Positions 15,973 through 24,468 of a stretch of 64,000 nt of DNA are shown in pieces. The notes beneath the pieces are model-generated. The model was not told the origin of the DNA and made no database searches. It worked only from the letters and a program-made list of their open reading frames with translations. A program made the translations under genes and the position numbers. This DNA comes from Candidatus Rhodoferax mariagerensis (lineage in GTDB: Bacteria > Pseudomonadota > Gammaproteobacteria > Burkholderiales > Burkholderiaceae_C): assembly GCA_016719055.1 (NCBI GenBank), contig JADKAW010000044.1:173829-237828 (forward strand), written 5' to 3'. Position 1 is the stretch's first letter; every line of letters begins with the position of its first letter.

Positions 15973-16710
15973 ATGAACAAGACGGAGCGATTGACGCAAC
16001 TGTTTGGCAAGCGCATCACGCACGGTGATTTCGCACCAGGCGTGGCGCTGCCATCGGAAGCCGAGCTGTGCCAGCAATTTGGCGTATCCAGGAATGTGAT
16101 TCGCGAGGTGGTCAAGGTGCTGTCGACCAAGCGGCTGATCGATGCCCAACGCAATCGGGGCCTGTTTGTCATGCCCGCCGAACGCTGGAATTACCTGGAT
16201 GCCGATGTGCTGGAGTGGACGCTGGAAAATGGCAGTCACCCCACCTTGATCCGATCATTGATTGAGGTGCGTGGCCTGATCGAGCCGACCATCTCGCGTT
16301 GGGCAGCGGAGCGGGCAACGGCTCTGGACCTGGTCGACATTGAAGCCAGTTTCAACGAAATGGCCGCCAACCCAAGCCGTCTCGATATCTTTCATGAAGC
16401 CGACATTCGATTCCACCGGGCTGTTCTTATCTCCTCGCACAATGTCGTCATGCAGCAACTCAGCGACGCTGTCAGCGCACTGCAGCGTGCCATTTTTGAT
16501 GTGACTTTCGTGCGCGAAGCTGAGCACATGGCCCTGACCATTCAGGAACACCGCGATTTGTTTGAGGCGATCCGTCGCAAGCTTCCTGACACGGCCGAGG
16601 CGGCCTCTCGCCGCATGATCGAACGCACCGCGCAGCGCGCCTATTCAGACATGAACAGGAACGATGGCAAGATCGCAGCGCAGGCACCTGAAATGGAGAA
16701 GGATTCATGA
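15973..16710 (+). CDS. FadR-subfamily GntR transcriptional regulator
   Basis: A 245-residue protein with an N-terminal winged helix (PSEAELCQQFGVSRNVIREVVKVL, about residues 25-55) and a C-terminal FCD ligand domain with the conserved Asp and His residues (FHEADIRFHRAVLISSHN). It resembles galactonate-operon repressors (DgoR-like). The start is the ATG at 15973, preceded by AGAGG; an earlier in-frame ATG at 15913 would add 20 unlikely residues. It overlaps dgoD by 4 bp, so it heads the rightward operon. It probably represses both arms until a sugar acid binds. Confidence 0.88.
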   Translation: MNKTERLTQLFGKRITHGDFAPGVALPSEAELCQQFGVSRNVIREVVKVLSTKRLIDAQRNRGLFVMPAERWNYLDADVLEWTLENGSHPTLIRSLIEVRGLIEPTISRWAAERATALDLVDIEASFNEMAANPSRLDIFHEADIRFHRAVLISSHNVVMQQLSDAVSALQRAIFDVTFVREAEHMALTIQEHRDLFEAIRRKLPDTAEAASRRMIERTAQRAYSDMNRNDGKIAAQAPEMEKDS

Positions 16711-17855
16711 AAATTTCGAAACTGAGCACTTACCGTCTGGCACCGCGCTGGATGTTTCTGAAGATCGAAACAGACGAGGGTGTGAGTGGTTGGGGCGAGC
16801 CGGTCATCGAGGGCCGGGCACGAACAGTACAAGCGGCTGTCGATGAACTCTCGGAATACGTGATCGGCCAGGACCCTTCACGTATCAACGACATCTGGCA
16901 GACGCTGTACCGCGGCGGCTTCTACCGTGGTGGCCCGATTCTGATGAGCGCCATTGCCGGAATCGACCAGGCCTTGTGGGACATCAAAGGCAAGGTGCTC
17001 GATGCGCCGGTCTACCAGCTGCTTGGCGGGCTGGTGCGCGACCGCATGAAGATGTACAGCTGGGTTGGTGGTGACCGACCGGCTGATGTCATCGCGGGTA
17101 TCCGCAAGTTGCAAGCCATCGGCTTCGACACCTTCAAGCTCAACGGCTGTGAGGAAATGGGTTTGATCGACAACAGCCGCACCGTCGATGCGGCGGTGGC
17201 GGTGGTGGCCGAAATTCGCGCCGAGTTCGGCCAGACCATTGAATTCGGGCTTGATTTTCACGGTCGGGTGGCCGCGCCAATGGCGCGCGTGCTCATCAAG
17301 GAGCTGGAACCCTACCGGCCGCTGTTCATTGAAGAGCCGGTGCTGGCCGAGCAGGCTGAATACTATCCACGCCTGGCCGAGATGACGCACATTCCGATTG
17401 CCGCCGGTGAGCGCATGTTTTCGCGCTTTGATTTCAAGCGGGTGCTGGTCAACGGCGGGATTTCGATTGTGCAGCCCGACCTGTCTCACGCCGGCGGCAT
17501 CACCGAGTGCCACAAGATCGCATCAATGGCTGAAGCCTTTGATGTTGGCTTTGCACCGCATTGCCCGCTGGGGCCGCTGGCGCTGGCGTCCTGCTTGCAT
17601 GTGGACTTTGTGGCGCGCAATGCCGTGTTCCAGGAACAAAGCATGGGTATCCATTACAACCAGGGTGCCGAACTGCTGGACTATGTGCTCAACAAGGAGG
17701 ACTTCCAGTTTCACAACGGCTACATGCTGCCGCCGACCAAGCCAGGGCTGGGGGTGGAAATCAACGAGGCGCTGGTCGAGGAACGCAGCAAAACAGCACC
17801 CGACTGGCGCAACCCGGTCTGGCGCCACGCCGACGGTGCGGTGGCCGAATGGTGA
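16707..17855 (+). CDS. dgoD: D-galactonate dehydratase
   Basis: A 382-residue enolase-superfamily enzyme (mandelate racemase group), the same length as E. coli DgoD. Metal ligands are visible as the Asp in EFGLDFHGR, the Glu in FIEEPV and the Glu in AAGERMFSR; the catalytic His-Asp pair region is QPDLSHAGGI and FAPHCPLGP. It converts D-galactonate to 2-keto-3-deoxygalactonate. It overlaps the regulator gene upstream and dgoK downstream (7 bp), indicating one transcript and coupled translation. Confidence 0.94.
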   Translation: MKISKLSTYRLAPRWMFLKIETDEGVSGWGEPVIEGRARTVQAAVDELSEYVIGQDPSRINDIWQTLYRGGFYRGGPILMSAIAGIDQALWDIKGKVLDAPVYQLLGGLVRDRMKMYSWVGGDRPADVIAGIRKLQAIGFDTFKLNGCEEMGLIDNSRTVDAAVAVVAEIRAEFGQTIEFGLDFHGRVAAPMARVLIKELEPYRPLFIEEPVLAEQAEYYPRLAEMTHIPIAAGERMFSRFDFKRVLVNGGISIVQPDLSHAGGITECHKIASMAEAFDVGFAPHCPLGPLALASCLHVDFVARNAVFQEQSMGIHYNQGAELLDYVLNKEDFQFHNGYMLPPTKPGLGVEINEALVEERSKTAPDWRNPVWRHADGAVAEW

Positions 17856-18851
17856 GCGATACCTCTGCCCACCTGCTGGCCCTTGACTGGGGAACGTCGA
17901 GCTTGCGGGCGTTCCTGATGCAGCACGGCCGGATCGTCGAGACCCGGCTGTCAGGCCACGGCATTCAGCACCTGCCGGCAACCGGTGTGCCCGGGTTTGA
18001 GCAGGCCCTCAAAGCGATCGCTGGCGACTGGGTACAGCGGTGGCCGACGCTTGCCATGGTGGCCAGTGGCATGGTCGGCAGCGCCCAAGGGTGGTGCGAG
18101 GCGCCGTATGTGCGCTGCCCGGCCGACATCGGGGTGCTGGCGCAACATCCTGTCAGCGTGCCCAGCGGACTGGGCCCGGACCTGGTCATTGCACCGGGTG
18201 TGCTGTTTGAACACCCCGGACAGATGCCCGATGTGATGCGTGGCGAGGAAATCCAGATCGCCGGTGCCTTGTCTGAAGACCCGTCATGGGCCGAGCGCTG
18301 CTGCATGGTGTTGCCGGGCACGCATTCAAAATGGGTGGTTGTGAAAGAGGGCCGACTGGTGCGTTTTTCGACCTACATGACGGGCGAGCTATTTGCGGTG
18401 CTGTGCCAGCACTCGATCTTGGGCCGCCTGTTGCCCAAGGACAAAAGAGTCGGCGGCGACTGCGATCACGCGGCGTTTGAGCTTGGCCTTTCCGAGGCGC
18501 GCCATGGCAGAGCCGGTGATCTCACGCATCAGATGTTTGCCACCCGAACCCTGGGACTGACCGGACGTTTGCCGCCTGCTGCGCTGGCCGAGTATCTGTC
18601 GGGACTGTTGATCGGCAGCGAGCTGGTGTCTGGACTGGCCAGGTGTCCAGGAGCAAGAGCCAATGCCGCTGATCCTGATTGGTGAACCAGCGCTCTGCCA
18701 ACGCTATGCCGATGCACTGTACTACCTCGATCATCCGGGTGCGGCTGTGCTGGCCAACACCGCGGCATCTGGTTTGTGGAATTTTGCGGTAGCTGCAGGT
18801 GTGCTCACGCCAGTCTCTTGTTTTTTTTGCCGGAGGATGAATGACGAATGA
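17849..18851 (+). pseudogene. dgoK: 2-dehydro-3-deoxygalactonokinase, frameshifted near its 3' end
   Basis: The kinase phosphorylates 2-keto-3-deoxygalactonate. The frame from the ATG at 17849 shows the family start LLALDWGTSSLRAFL, GMVGSAQGW, LPGTHSKWV and TYMTGELFAVL, but stops at 18683-18685. The family C-terminus (MPLILIGEPALCQRYADAL, then NTAASGLWN) continues in the next frame from about 18645 to the stop at 18849-18851. One extra base in the GGTGTCC region near 18640 explains it. Restored, the protein has about 333 residues. It could be a real lesion or a sequence error. It overlaps dgoA by 11 bp. Confidence 0.85.
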
Positions 18852-19494
18852 AACCACATTGACCGCGCGTTTTGTCGCGGCGCAAACGGCGTTGCCCCTG
18901 ATTGCCATCCTGCGCGGTATCCGCCCGCCGGAGGCGGTTGACATCGGGGTAAGCCTGATGGATGCAGGCTTTCGACTGATCGAGGTGCCTCTCAATTCGC
19001 CTGACCCGTTCACCAGCATCGCGGCGCTGCGCCAGGCACTTCCTGCGGAGGTGCTGGTGGGCGCCGGTACGGTGCTGGAGGCCGGGCAGATCGGGCAGTT
19101 GTACGACTGTGGGGCTGAACTGGCGGTAATGCCGCATGCCAACGTGAGTCTGATTCGCGCCGCGAAGGCCGCCGGGTTGCTCTGCGTGCCTGGCATCGTC
19201 ACGCCGACCGAGGCCTTTGCCGCACTGGCAGTGGGCGCCGATGCGCTCAAGATATTTCCGGCAGAACTGGTGACGCCGGCGGTGCTGAAGGCCATGTGTG
19301 CAGTGTTGCCCAAAGGCACTGGCTTGCTGCCGGTGGGTGGCATCAAGCCAGAGTCCATGAAGCCCTATGTAGATGCAGGTGCTAGCGGCTTTGGTCTTGG
19401 TTCGGCGCTCTACAAGCCGGGGATGACGGCGCAGCAAACCGCCGCCACAGCGCGTCAGTTTGTCGCCGCCTGGCGGGTCATCCGGCCGATGTAA
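18841..19494 (+). CDS. dgoA: 2-dehydro-3-deoxy-6-phosphogalactonate aldolase
   Basis: A 217-residue class I aldolase of the KDPG/KDPGal family. The Schiff-base lysine is in ALKIFPAE; the substrate-binding Glu is in RLIEVPLNSP, and the GAGTV and PVGGI phosphate-site motifs are present. It splits KDPGal to pyruvate and glyceraldehyde 3-phosphate, completing the pathway begun by dgoD. GGAGG lies 5 nt before the ATG at 18841, inside the end of the dgoK frame. Confidence 0.93.
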   Translation: MTNETTLTARFVAAQTALPLIAILRGIRPPEAVDIGVSLMDAGFRLIEVPLNSPDPFTSIAALRQALPAEVLVGAGTVLEAGQIGQLYDCGAELAVMPHANVSLIRAAKAAGLLCVPGIVTPTEAFAALAVGADALKIFPAELVTPAVLKAMCAVLPKGTGLLPVGGIKPESMKPYVDAGASGFGLGSALYKPGMTAQQTAATARQFVAAWRVIRPM

Positions 19495-19840
19495 CGCGAC
19501 AGACTTTAAGCGCATGTGAGCCGTTGGTAGATCGGATCGGTTCAATATCCTGCTGAATTCAAACTCAGAGGCCACATTTGATCGGGGCATTTTTCTAGAC
19601 AGCAGACATTGGCGGCGGGATGCTTTAGATTCGTGAATGTCGGCTGTCGGGCGCCGATTTGGGCAGTCGCTACGACTGCAATGGCAGCGAAAGTGTGAAC
19701 TGACCAGAAAACCACGACTGACCCCAACCGACCTGAAGCCGCCCGTTAACCCCCTTCAACAAACAAAACTTCAGCTATAAATTAGAGAGCTGACAACCCA
19801 TATAAATCGTGGTTTAGAGGCCAATTTTGCTTGAAACCGC
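19495..19840. other. Intergenic stretch without a supported gene
   Basis: 346 bp between dgoA and the convergent EF-hand-like gene. No coding potential is convincing on either strand. Its right end is AT-rich (around 19765-19835) and carries TTTAGAGGCCAATTTTGC, which may be a diverged copy of an intergenic repeat seen elsewhere in the window. Confidence 0.5.
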
Positions 19841-20929
19841 CTACAAATCCACCTGCTGCAGCGACCCCGCCAGACCTGATTCATACAGGAACAAACCCGT
19901 GCTGCGCACTTGTCCCAGCGTCTGGTTTGCCGCCGTGTTGACCGAAAAAGGGCTGGCCACGCGCCCCAGGTACAGTGCGCCTACGCCGCTTTGCGCCAGG
20001 CCAGTCAGGCTGTCTTGCCCGTTGGCATCGCGCTGCCACACACGCAACTGGCTGTAAATCGCGTCGTTTTCATCGATCCACTGGTTGCCGTCCTGGTCGT
20101 ACTGGGCTAGATCGGCAAAACCGTCGCCGCTGCGCGGGCCAAACAGCTCGGTGCCGTCATTGACTTTGCCGTCCTTGTTTTTGTCCAGCGCCAAAAAGCC
20201 GCTGCCACTAGCCACAAAAGCAATATTTTCTTGTTGCCCATCGGCGTTAAGGTCAAAGGCAAATTGCGTGTCGGTCAGCTCGGCACCGGAACCACCAAAG
20301 TTGATCACCAGCGGGTCTTTGCGTACTGCGTCGCCCTCGCGGATCGAGGTGCTGCTGGTTTGCACAAATGCGCGGCTCATTTCAAGCTGCAGGTTAAAGC
20401 TGACTTGCTGCCCGTCAGCCGTTTGCACCACCCCTTGGGCGCTCACTTTCAGGGTTTCAACTTCTGCCACTGTCGTCTGCGTGTCGATTTCAAGGCCCCA
20501 TCCTGCAGGCGCAGCAGGGGCCGCAACTGCGCCATCCGCGGAATTGGCAGCGACCGGTAGTGGCTGGCTTGGCGCAGCGGCTGCTGTGCCACCTTGCAAT
20601 TCACGCGCATCGAACACCCTGACCGCGCGTCCGGTAAGGGCCTGCACCATGTCCATCAACAGGCGCATGCGCCGATCATTGCGAACTGCGTCGTTGGTTT
20701 GCTCGACCTCGTTGGTCTTTTCAATTTGGGCACGGGCTTGCGCGGCGCGGGCTGACAACGTCAGCCGCACCCCCTGCTGGGGCACTTGCTGGGGTGCCTG
20801 CAGTTGCCTGCGCCCTTCAAAATCAGGCCGCTGGTCGCCCGACCAGGCACGCAGGGTGGATTGTTGGTAACGCAGCGACGCGCTGGCGTGCTGGCTTTGC
20901 AGGGCAAGGGAGGTTTGAGCGATCTTCAT
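19841..20929 (-). CDS. EF-hand-like calcium-binding hypothetical protein
   Basis: A 362-residue protein without a signal peptide. The N-terminal third is Gln/Ala-rich (residues 1-80). The C-terminal half has three Asp-rich calcium-type loops: DLNADGQQE, DKNKDGKVNDGTELFG and DQDGNQWIDENDA. The ELFG-x-GDGFADL context is a recurrent bacterial module found next to RTX or dockerin-like sequences. No catalytic domain is recognised. It stands alone, convergent with dgoA. Function unknown; calcium binding is inferred. Confidence 0.75.
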   Translation of the reverse strand: MKIAQTSLALQSQHASASLRYQQSTLRAWSGDQRPDFEGRRQLQAPQQVPQQGVRLTLSARAAQARAQIEKTNEVEQTNDAVRNDRRMRLLMDMVQALTGRAVRVFDARELQGGTAAAAPSQPLPVAANSADGAVAAPAAPAGWGLEIDTQTTVAEVETLKVSAQGVVQTADGQQVSFNLQLEMSRAFVQTSSTSIREGDAVRKDPLVINFGGSGAELTDTQFAFDLNADGQQENIAFVASGSGFLALDKNKDGKVNDGTELFGPRSGDGFADLAQYDQDGNQWIDENDAIYSQLRVWQRDANGQDSLTGLAQSGVGALYLGRVASPFSVNTAANQTLGQVRSTGLFLYESGLAGSLQQVDL

Positions 20930-21033
20930 CCCTGTTTAACGGCCCAACCGGGCCGAAATTCAGGGTTTTTTCAAGCTTTATTTTTGCGCCGATGTGCCGA
21001 CCCCCGTCCCACCCCGCGTGAGGTGCTGAGTGG

Positions 21034-21945
21034 TCAAGCCACGCCGTGCGCCTTGAACCAGGCCAACGCGCGCTGAAAGCCGTCGGCCGCTTCGTCCTTG
21101 CGGTAGCTGGGGCGGTAGTCGGCATGAAAAGCGTGCGGCGCGTCCTTGTAAACCACAAATTCCGACGCCTTGGCCGCTGCGTTGCCCTTGGCACCGGCTT
21201 CAGCCAGCGCATCTTTCATCTGGTTGATGGTGGTCAGCGGAATGCCACCGTCTTGTCCGCCATACAAACCCAGCACCGGCGCTTTCAGGCCAGCGGCCAG
21301 GTCCAGCGGGTGTTTGGGTGTCAAGTCAGACGCAGTTCCCACCAGCCGGCCATACCAGGCCACGCCGGCTTTGACGCTTTTGCTTTGCTCGGCATACAGC
21401 CAAGTGATGCGCCCACCCCAGCAGAAGCCGGTGATCGCCACTTTTTTCAGGTTGCCACCGTTTTCACCTGCCCACTTGACCGCGCCGTCCAGGTCCGCCA
21501 TGACTTGCGCGTCAGGCACCTTGGACACCACCTCGGCCATCAGCTTGGCCATTTGGGTGTAACTGGTCGGGTCGCCTTGGCGCGCGTACAACTCCGGGGC
21601 AATGGCCAGGTAACCGGCCTTGGCAAAGCGACGGCAGGTGTCAGCAATGTACTCATGCACACCAAAAATCTCTTGAATCACCAGCACGACCGGCAGATTT
21701 TTCTTGCCCGCAGGCATGGCGTAATAAAACGGCACCGAAAAGCCTGCCATGTCGTAAATACTCTCGCCGGTGCTCAGGCCTTCGGCCGAGGTCTTGATCG
21801 CAGTTTGCGCCATGATCGGCATGGCAGTGGCGGCATACCCCACGCCCAGCGCTACTTTGAGTGCGGTACGACGGTTGGCGCCGTCTTCAGTGGTTTGCCC
21901 TGGCAACAGGGCTGAAAAATCCTGGGTTTGGTCGCGGTTGAGCAC
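21034..21945 (-). CDS. Dienelactone hydrolase family protein, probably exported
   Basis: A 303-residue alpha/beta hydrolase. The nucleophile elbow GFCWGG contains the Cys typical of dienelactone hydrolases; the Asp is in YGGQDGGIP and the His in DAPHAFHADYRPSY. The N-terminus has NRRTALK followed by a hydrophobic stretch, a possible Tat signal. The start is a GTG at 21945 with AAGGAG 7 nt upstream. True dienelactone hydrolases act in chloroaromatic degradation; no such pathway is nearby, so the substrate is open. Confidence 0.88.
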   Translation of the reverse strand: MLNRDQTQDFSALLPGQTTEDGANRRTALKVALGVGYAATAMPIMAQTAIKTSAEGLSTGESIYDMAGFSVPFYYAMPAGKKNLPVVLVIQEIFGVHEYIADTCRRFAKAGYLAIAPELYARQGDPTSYTQMAKLMAEVVSKVPDAQVMADLDGAVKWAGENGGNLKKVAITGFCWGGRITWLYAEQSKSVKAGVAWYGRLVGTASDLTPKHPLDLAAGLKAPVLGLYGGQDGGIPLTTINQMKDALAEAGAKGNAAAKASEFVVYKDAPHAFHADYRPSYRKDEAADGFQRALAWFKAHGVA

Positions 21946-22171
21946 GGGGTTCTCCTTTTTGTAAAAGCGCAGAGCTTAACGGCACAAGTAGCCCCGCTGA
22001 TTCATGGGGATTTGCCGTTAAAAAATCCGCTATGCTCTGCCCAGCATGCCCTGCACGTGGTGATCCTGCTGTGAGGGCTGCATCGTCCAGCCAGTCGTGC
22101 GGCTACCCGCCAAGCGCCCAGCCGGGTTGTTCGTTTTTAAGCAAGACACAAACTTGCAAGGAGACCTGTTC

Positions 22172-23413
22172 ATGCCCCAGCGTCAAACGCTTCATTTGCA
22201 CGTGCCGGAGCCCACCGGGCGCCCCGGCCGTGACACCGATTTTTCTTACCTCCCACTGTCTGCCGCAGGTGCCAAACGCCGCCCGCCGGTGGATGTGGCC
22301 GCTGCGCAAACCAGTGATCTGGCGTTTGCGCTGATCCGTGTGCTGGACGACGCGGGCCAGGCGCTAGGTCCCTGGGCACCGGCCATGAGCACCGATTTGA
22401 TGCGCCGTGGCCTGCGCGCCATGATGCTGACGCGTGCCTTTGATGCGCGCATGCTGATTGCCCAGCGGCAGAAAAAAATGTCTTTTTATATGCAGTGCCT
22501 GGGCGAAGAGGCCATTGCCTGCGCCCACGCGCTGGCGCTGAGCGAGGGCGACATGTGTTTTCCCACCTACCGCCAGCAAGGCCTGCTGCTGACGCGTGAA
22601 GACAACAACATGGTGGACATGATCTGCCAGCTTTACAGCAACGAGCGCGACCCAATGAAAGGGCGCCAGTTGCCGGTGATGTACTCCAGCAAAAAGCAGG
22701 GTTTCTTTTCGATTTCTGGCAACCTGGCCACCCAGGTGATTCAGGCGGTAGGCTGGGCCATGGCCAGCGCCATCAAGGGCGACACCAAGGTGGCTTCGAG
22801 CTGGATTGGTGACGGCGCAACGGCCGAGGCCGACTTTCACACCGGCTTGACCTTCGCCCATGTGTACCGGGCGCCGGTGATTCTGAACGTGGTCAACAAC
22901 CAGTGGGCGATCTCCACCTTTCAGGCCATTGCCGGGGGTGAAGGCACCACCTTTGCGGCGCGGGGTGTGGGCAACGGCATTGCGTCGCTGCGGGTTGATG
23001 GCAATGACTTTTTGGCGGTTTATGCGGCGTCCCAGTGGGCGCTGGAGCGCGCCCGCAGCAATTTCGGCCCGACCCTGATCGAATGGGTGACCTACCGCGC
23101 CGGCCCCCATTCCACCAGTGACGACCCCAGCAAGTACCGCCCGGCCAATGACACCTCACGATTTCCGCTGGGCGACCCGATCGCCCGCCTGAAGCAACAT
23201 TTGACGGTGCTGGGTGTCTGGTCTGATGCCGAACACGATGCCGTGCAAAAAGAGGTCGAAGCCGAAGTGGCCACGGCGCAAAAGGAAGCTGAAAAATACG
23301 GCACGCTGGCTGATGGCCGCACCCAAAGTTTGTCGGGCATGTTTGAAGATGTGTACAAAGAGATGCCGGCGCACCTGATTCGCCAGCGCCAGGAACTCGG
23401 AGCCGCATCATGA
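22172..23413 (+). CDS. bkdA1: Branched-chain 2-oxoacid dehydrogenase E1 alpha subunit
   Basis: A 413-residue thiamine-diphosphate enzyme subunit. The TPP motif runs from GDGATAEADF to NVVNNQWAIS, and the phosphorylation-loop region reads RAGPHSTSDDPSKYR, as in mitochondrial and Pseudomonas BCKDH. With the beta subunit it decarboxylates 2-oxoisovalerate and related acids. The ATG at 22172 follows AAGGAG; the longer open frame upstream is not supported. It overlaps bkdA2 by 4 bp (ATGA). Confidence 0.93.
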   Translation: MPQRQTLHLHVPEPTGRPGRDTDFSYLPLSAAGAKRRPPVDVAAAQTSDLAFALIRVLDDAGQALGPWAPAMSTDLMRRGLRAMMLTRAFDARMLIAQRQKKMSFYMQCLGEEAIACAHALALSEGDMCFPTYRQQGLLLTREDNNMVDMICQLYSNERDPMKGRQLPVMYSSKKQGFFSISGNLATQVIQAVGWAMASAIKGDTKVASSWIGDGATAEADFHTGLTFAHVYRAPVILNVVNNQWAISTFQAIAGGEGTTFAARGVGNGIASLRVDGNDFLAVYAASQWALERARSNFGPTLIEWVTYRAGPHSTSDDPSKYRPANDTSRFPLGDPIARLKQHLTVLGVWSDAEHDAVQKEVEAEVATAQKEAEKYGTLADGRTQSLSGMFEDVYKEMPAHLIRQRQELGAAS

Positions 23414-24465
23414 GCACGACCCACACCAACACGACGGCACCCCAAGGCGCCAGAACCTCCATGACCATGATCCAGGCGCTGCGCTCGGCCATGGACGTGA
23501 TGCTGGAGCGCGACAACAACGTGGTCGTTTATGGCCAGGACGTGGGCTACTTTGGCGGCGTGTTTCGCTGCACCGAGGGCCTGCAAAAAAAGTACGGCAA
23601 CCAGCGCGTGTTTGACGCCCCCATCTCTGAGGGTGGCATTGTTGGCACGGCGGTCGGCATGGGCGCTTATGGCTTGCGCCCGGTGGTTGAAATCCAGTTT
23701 GCCGACTATGTGTACCCGGCCACCGACCAGATCGTGTCTGAAGCGGCCCGCCTGCGCAACCGCTCGGCCGGTGACTTCACCTGCCCGATCACCATTCGCA
23801 TGCCCTGCGGCGGCGGCATTTATGGCGGGCAAACCCACAGCCAGAGCCCCGAGGCCATGTTCACGCAAGTGTGTGGCCTGCGCACCGTGATGCCGTCCAA
23901 CCCCTATGACGCCAAGGGCTTGTTGATTGCATCGATTGAAAACGACGACCCGGTCATTTTTCTGGAGCCCAAACGGCTCTACAACGGCCCGTTTGATGGC
24001 CGCCACGACCAGCCGGTGGTGCCCTGGTCAAAACACCCGATGGGTGAGGTGCCAGAGGGCTACTACACCGTGCCACTGGACTCGGCTTCTGTGTATAAAC
24101 CGGGCCTGGCCCTGACTGTGATTGCCTATGGCACTATGGTTTATGTAGCGGAAGAAGCGGCCCGCCAAAGTGGTGTGGATGCTGAGATCATCGACCTGCG
24201 CAGCCTGTGGCCGCTTGACCTTGAGACCCTGGTGGCGTCGGTCAAAAAAACCGGCCGCTGCGTCATCTTGCACGAAGCCACCCGCACCAATGGACTGGGG
24301 GCGGAGTTGTCGGCACTGGTGCAAGAGCATTGTTTCTACCACCTCGAGGCACCGATTGAGCGCGTGGCCGGCTGGGACACACCCTACCCGCATGCGCAGG
24401 AGTGGGCGTATTTTCCGGGGCCGGCGCGTGTGGCCGCAGCCTTCAAACGTGTCATGGAGGCCTGA
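23410..24465 (+). CDS. bkdA2: Branched-chain 2-oxoacid dehydrogenase E1 beta subunit
   Basis: A 351-residue transketolase-like beta subunit with the conserved EGGIVGTAVGMGAYGLRPV and FADYVYPATDQI regions and an intact C-terminal half (VEIIDLRSLWPLD-type block). It forms the alpha2beta2 E1 with BkdA1. Translation is coupled through the ATGA overlap, and bkdB begins 3 bp after its stop. Confidence 0.94.
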   Translation: MSTTHTNTTAPQGARTSMTMIQALRSAMDVMLERDNNVVVYGQDVGYFGGVFRCTEGLQKKYGNQRVFDAPISEGGIVGTAVGMGAYGLRPVVEIQFADYVYPATDQIVSEAARLRNRSAGDFTCPITIRMPCGGGIYGGQTHSQSPEAMFTQVCGLRTVMPSNPYDAKGLLIASIENDDPVIFLEPKRLYNGPFDGRHDQPVVPWSKHPMGEVPEGYYTVPLDSASVYKPGLALTVIAYGTMVYVAEEAARQSGVDAEIIDLRSLWPLDLETLVASVKKTGRCVILHEATRTNGLGAELSALVQEHCFYHLEAPIERVAGWDTPYPHAQEWAYFPGPARVAAAFKRVMEA

Positions 24466-24468
24466 ACC

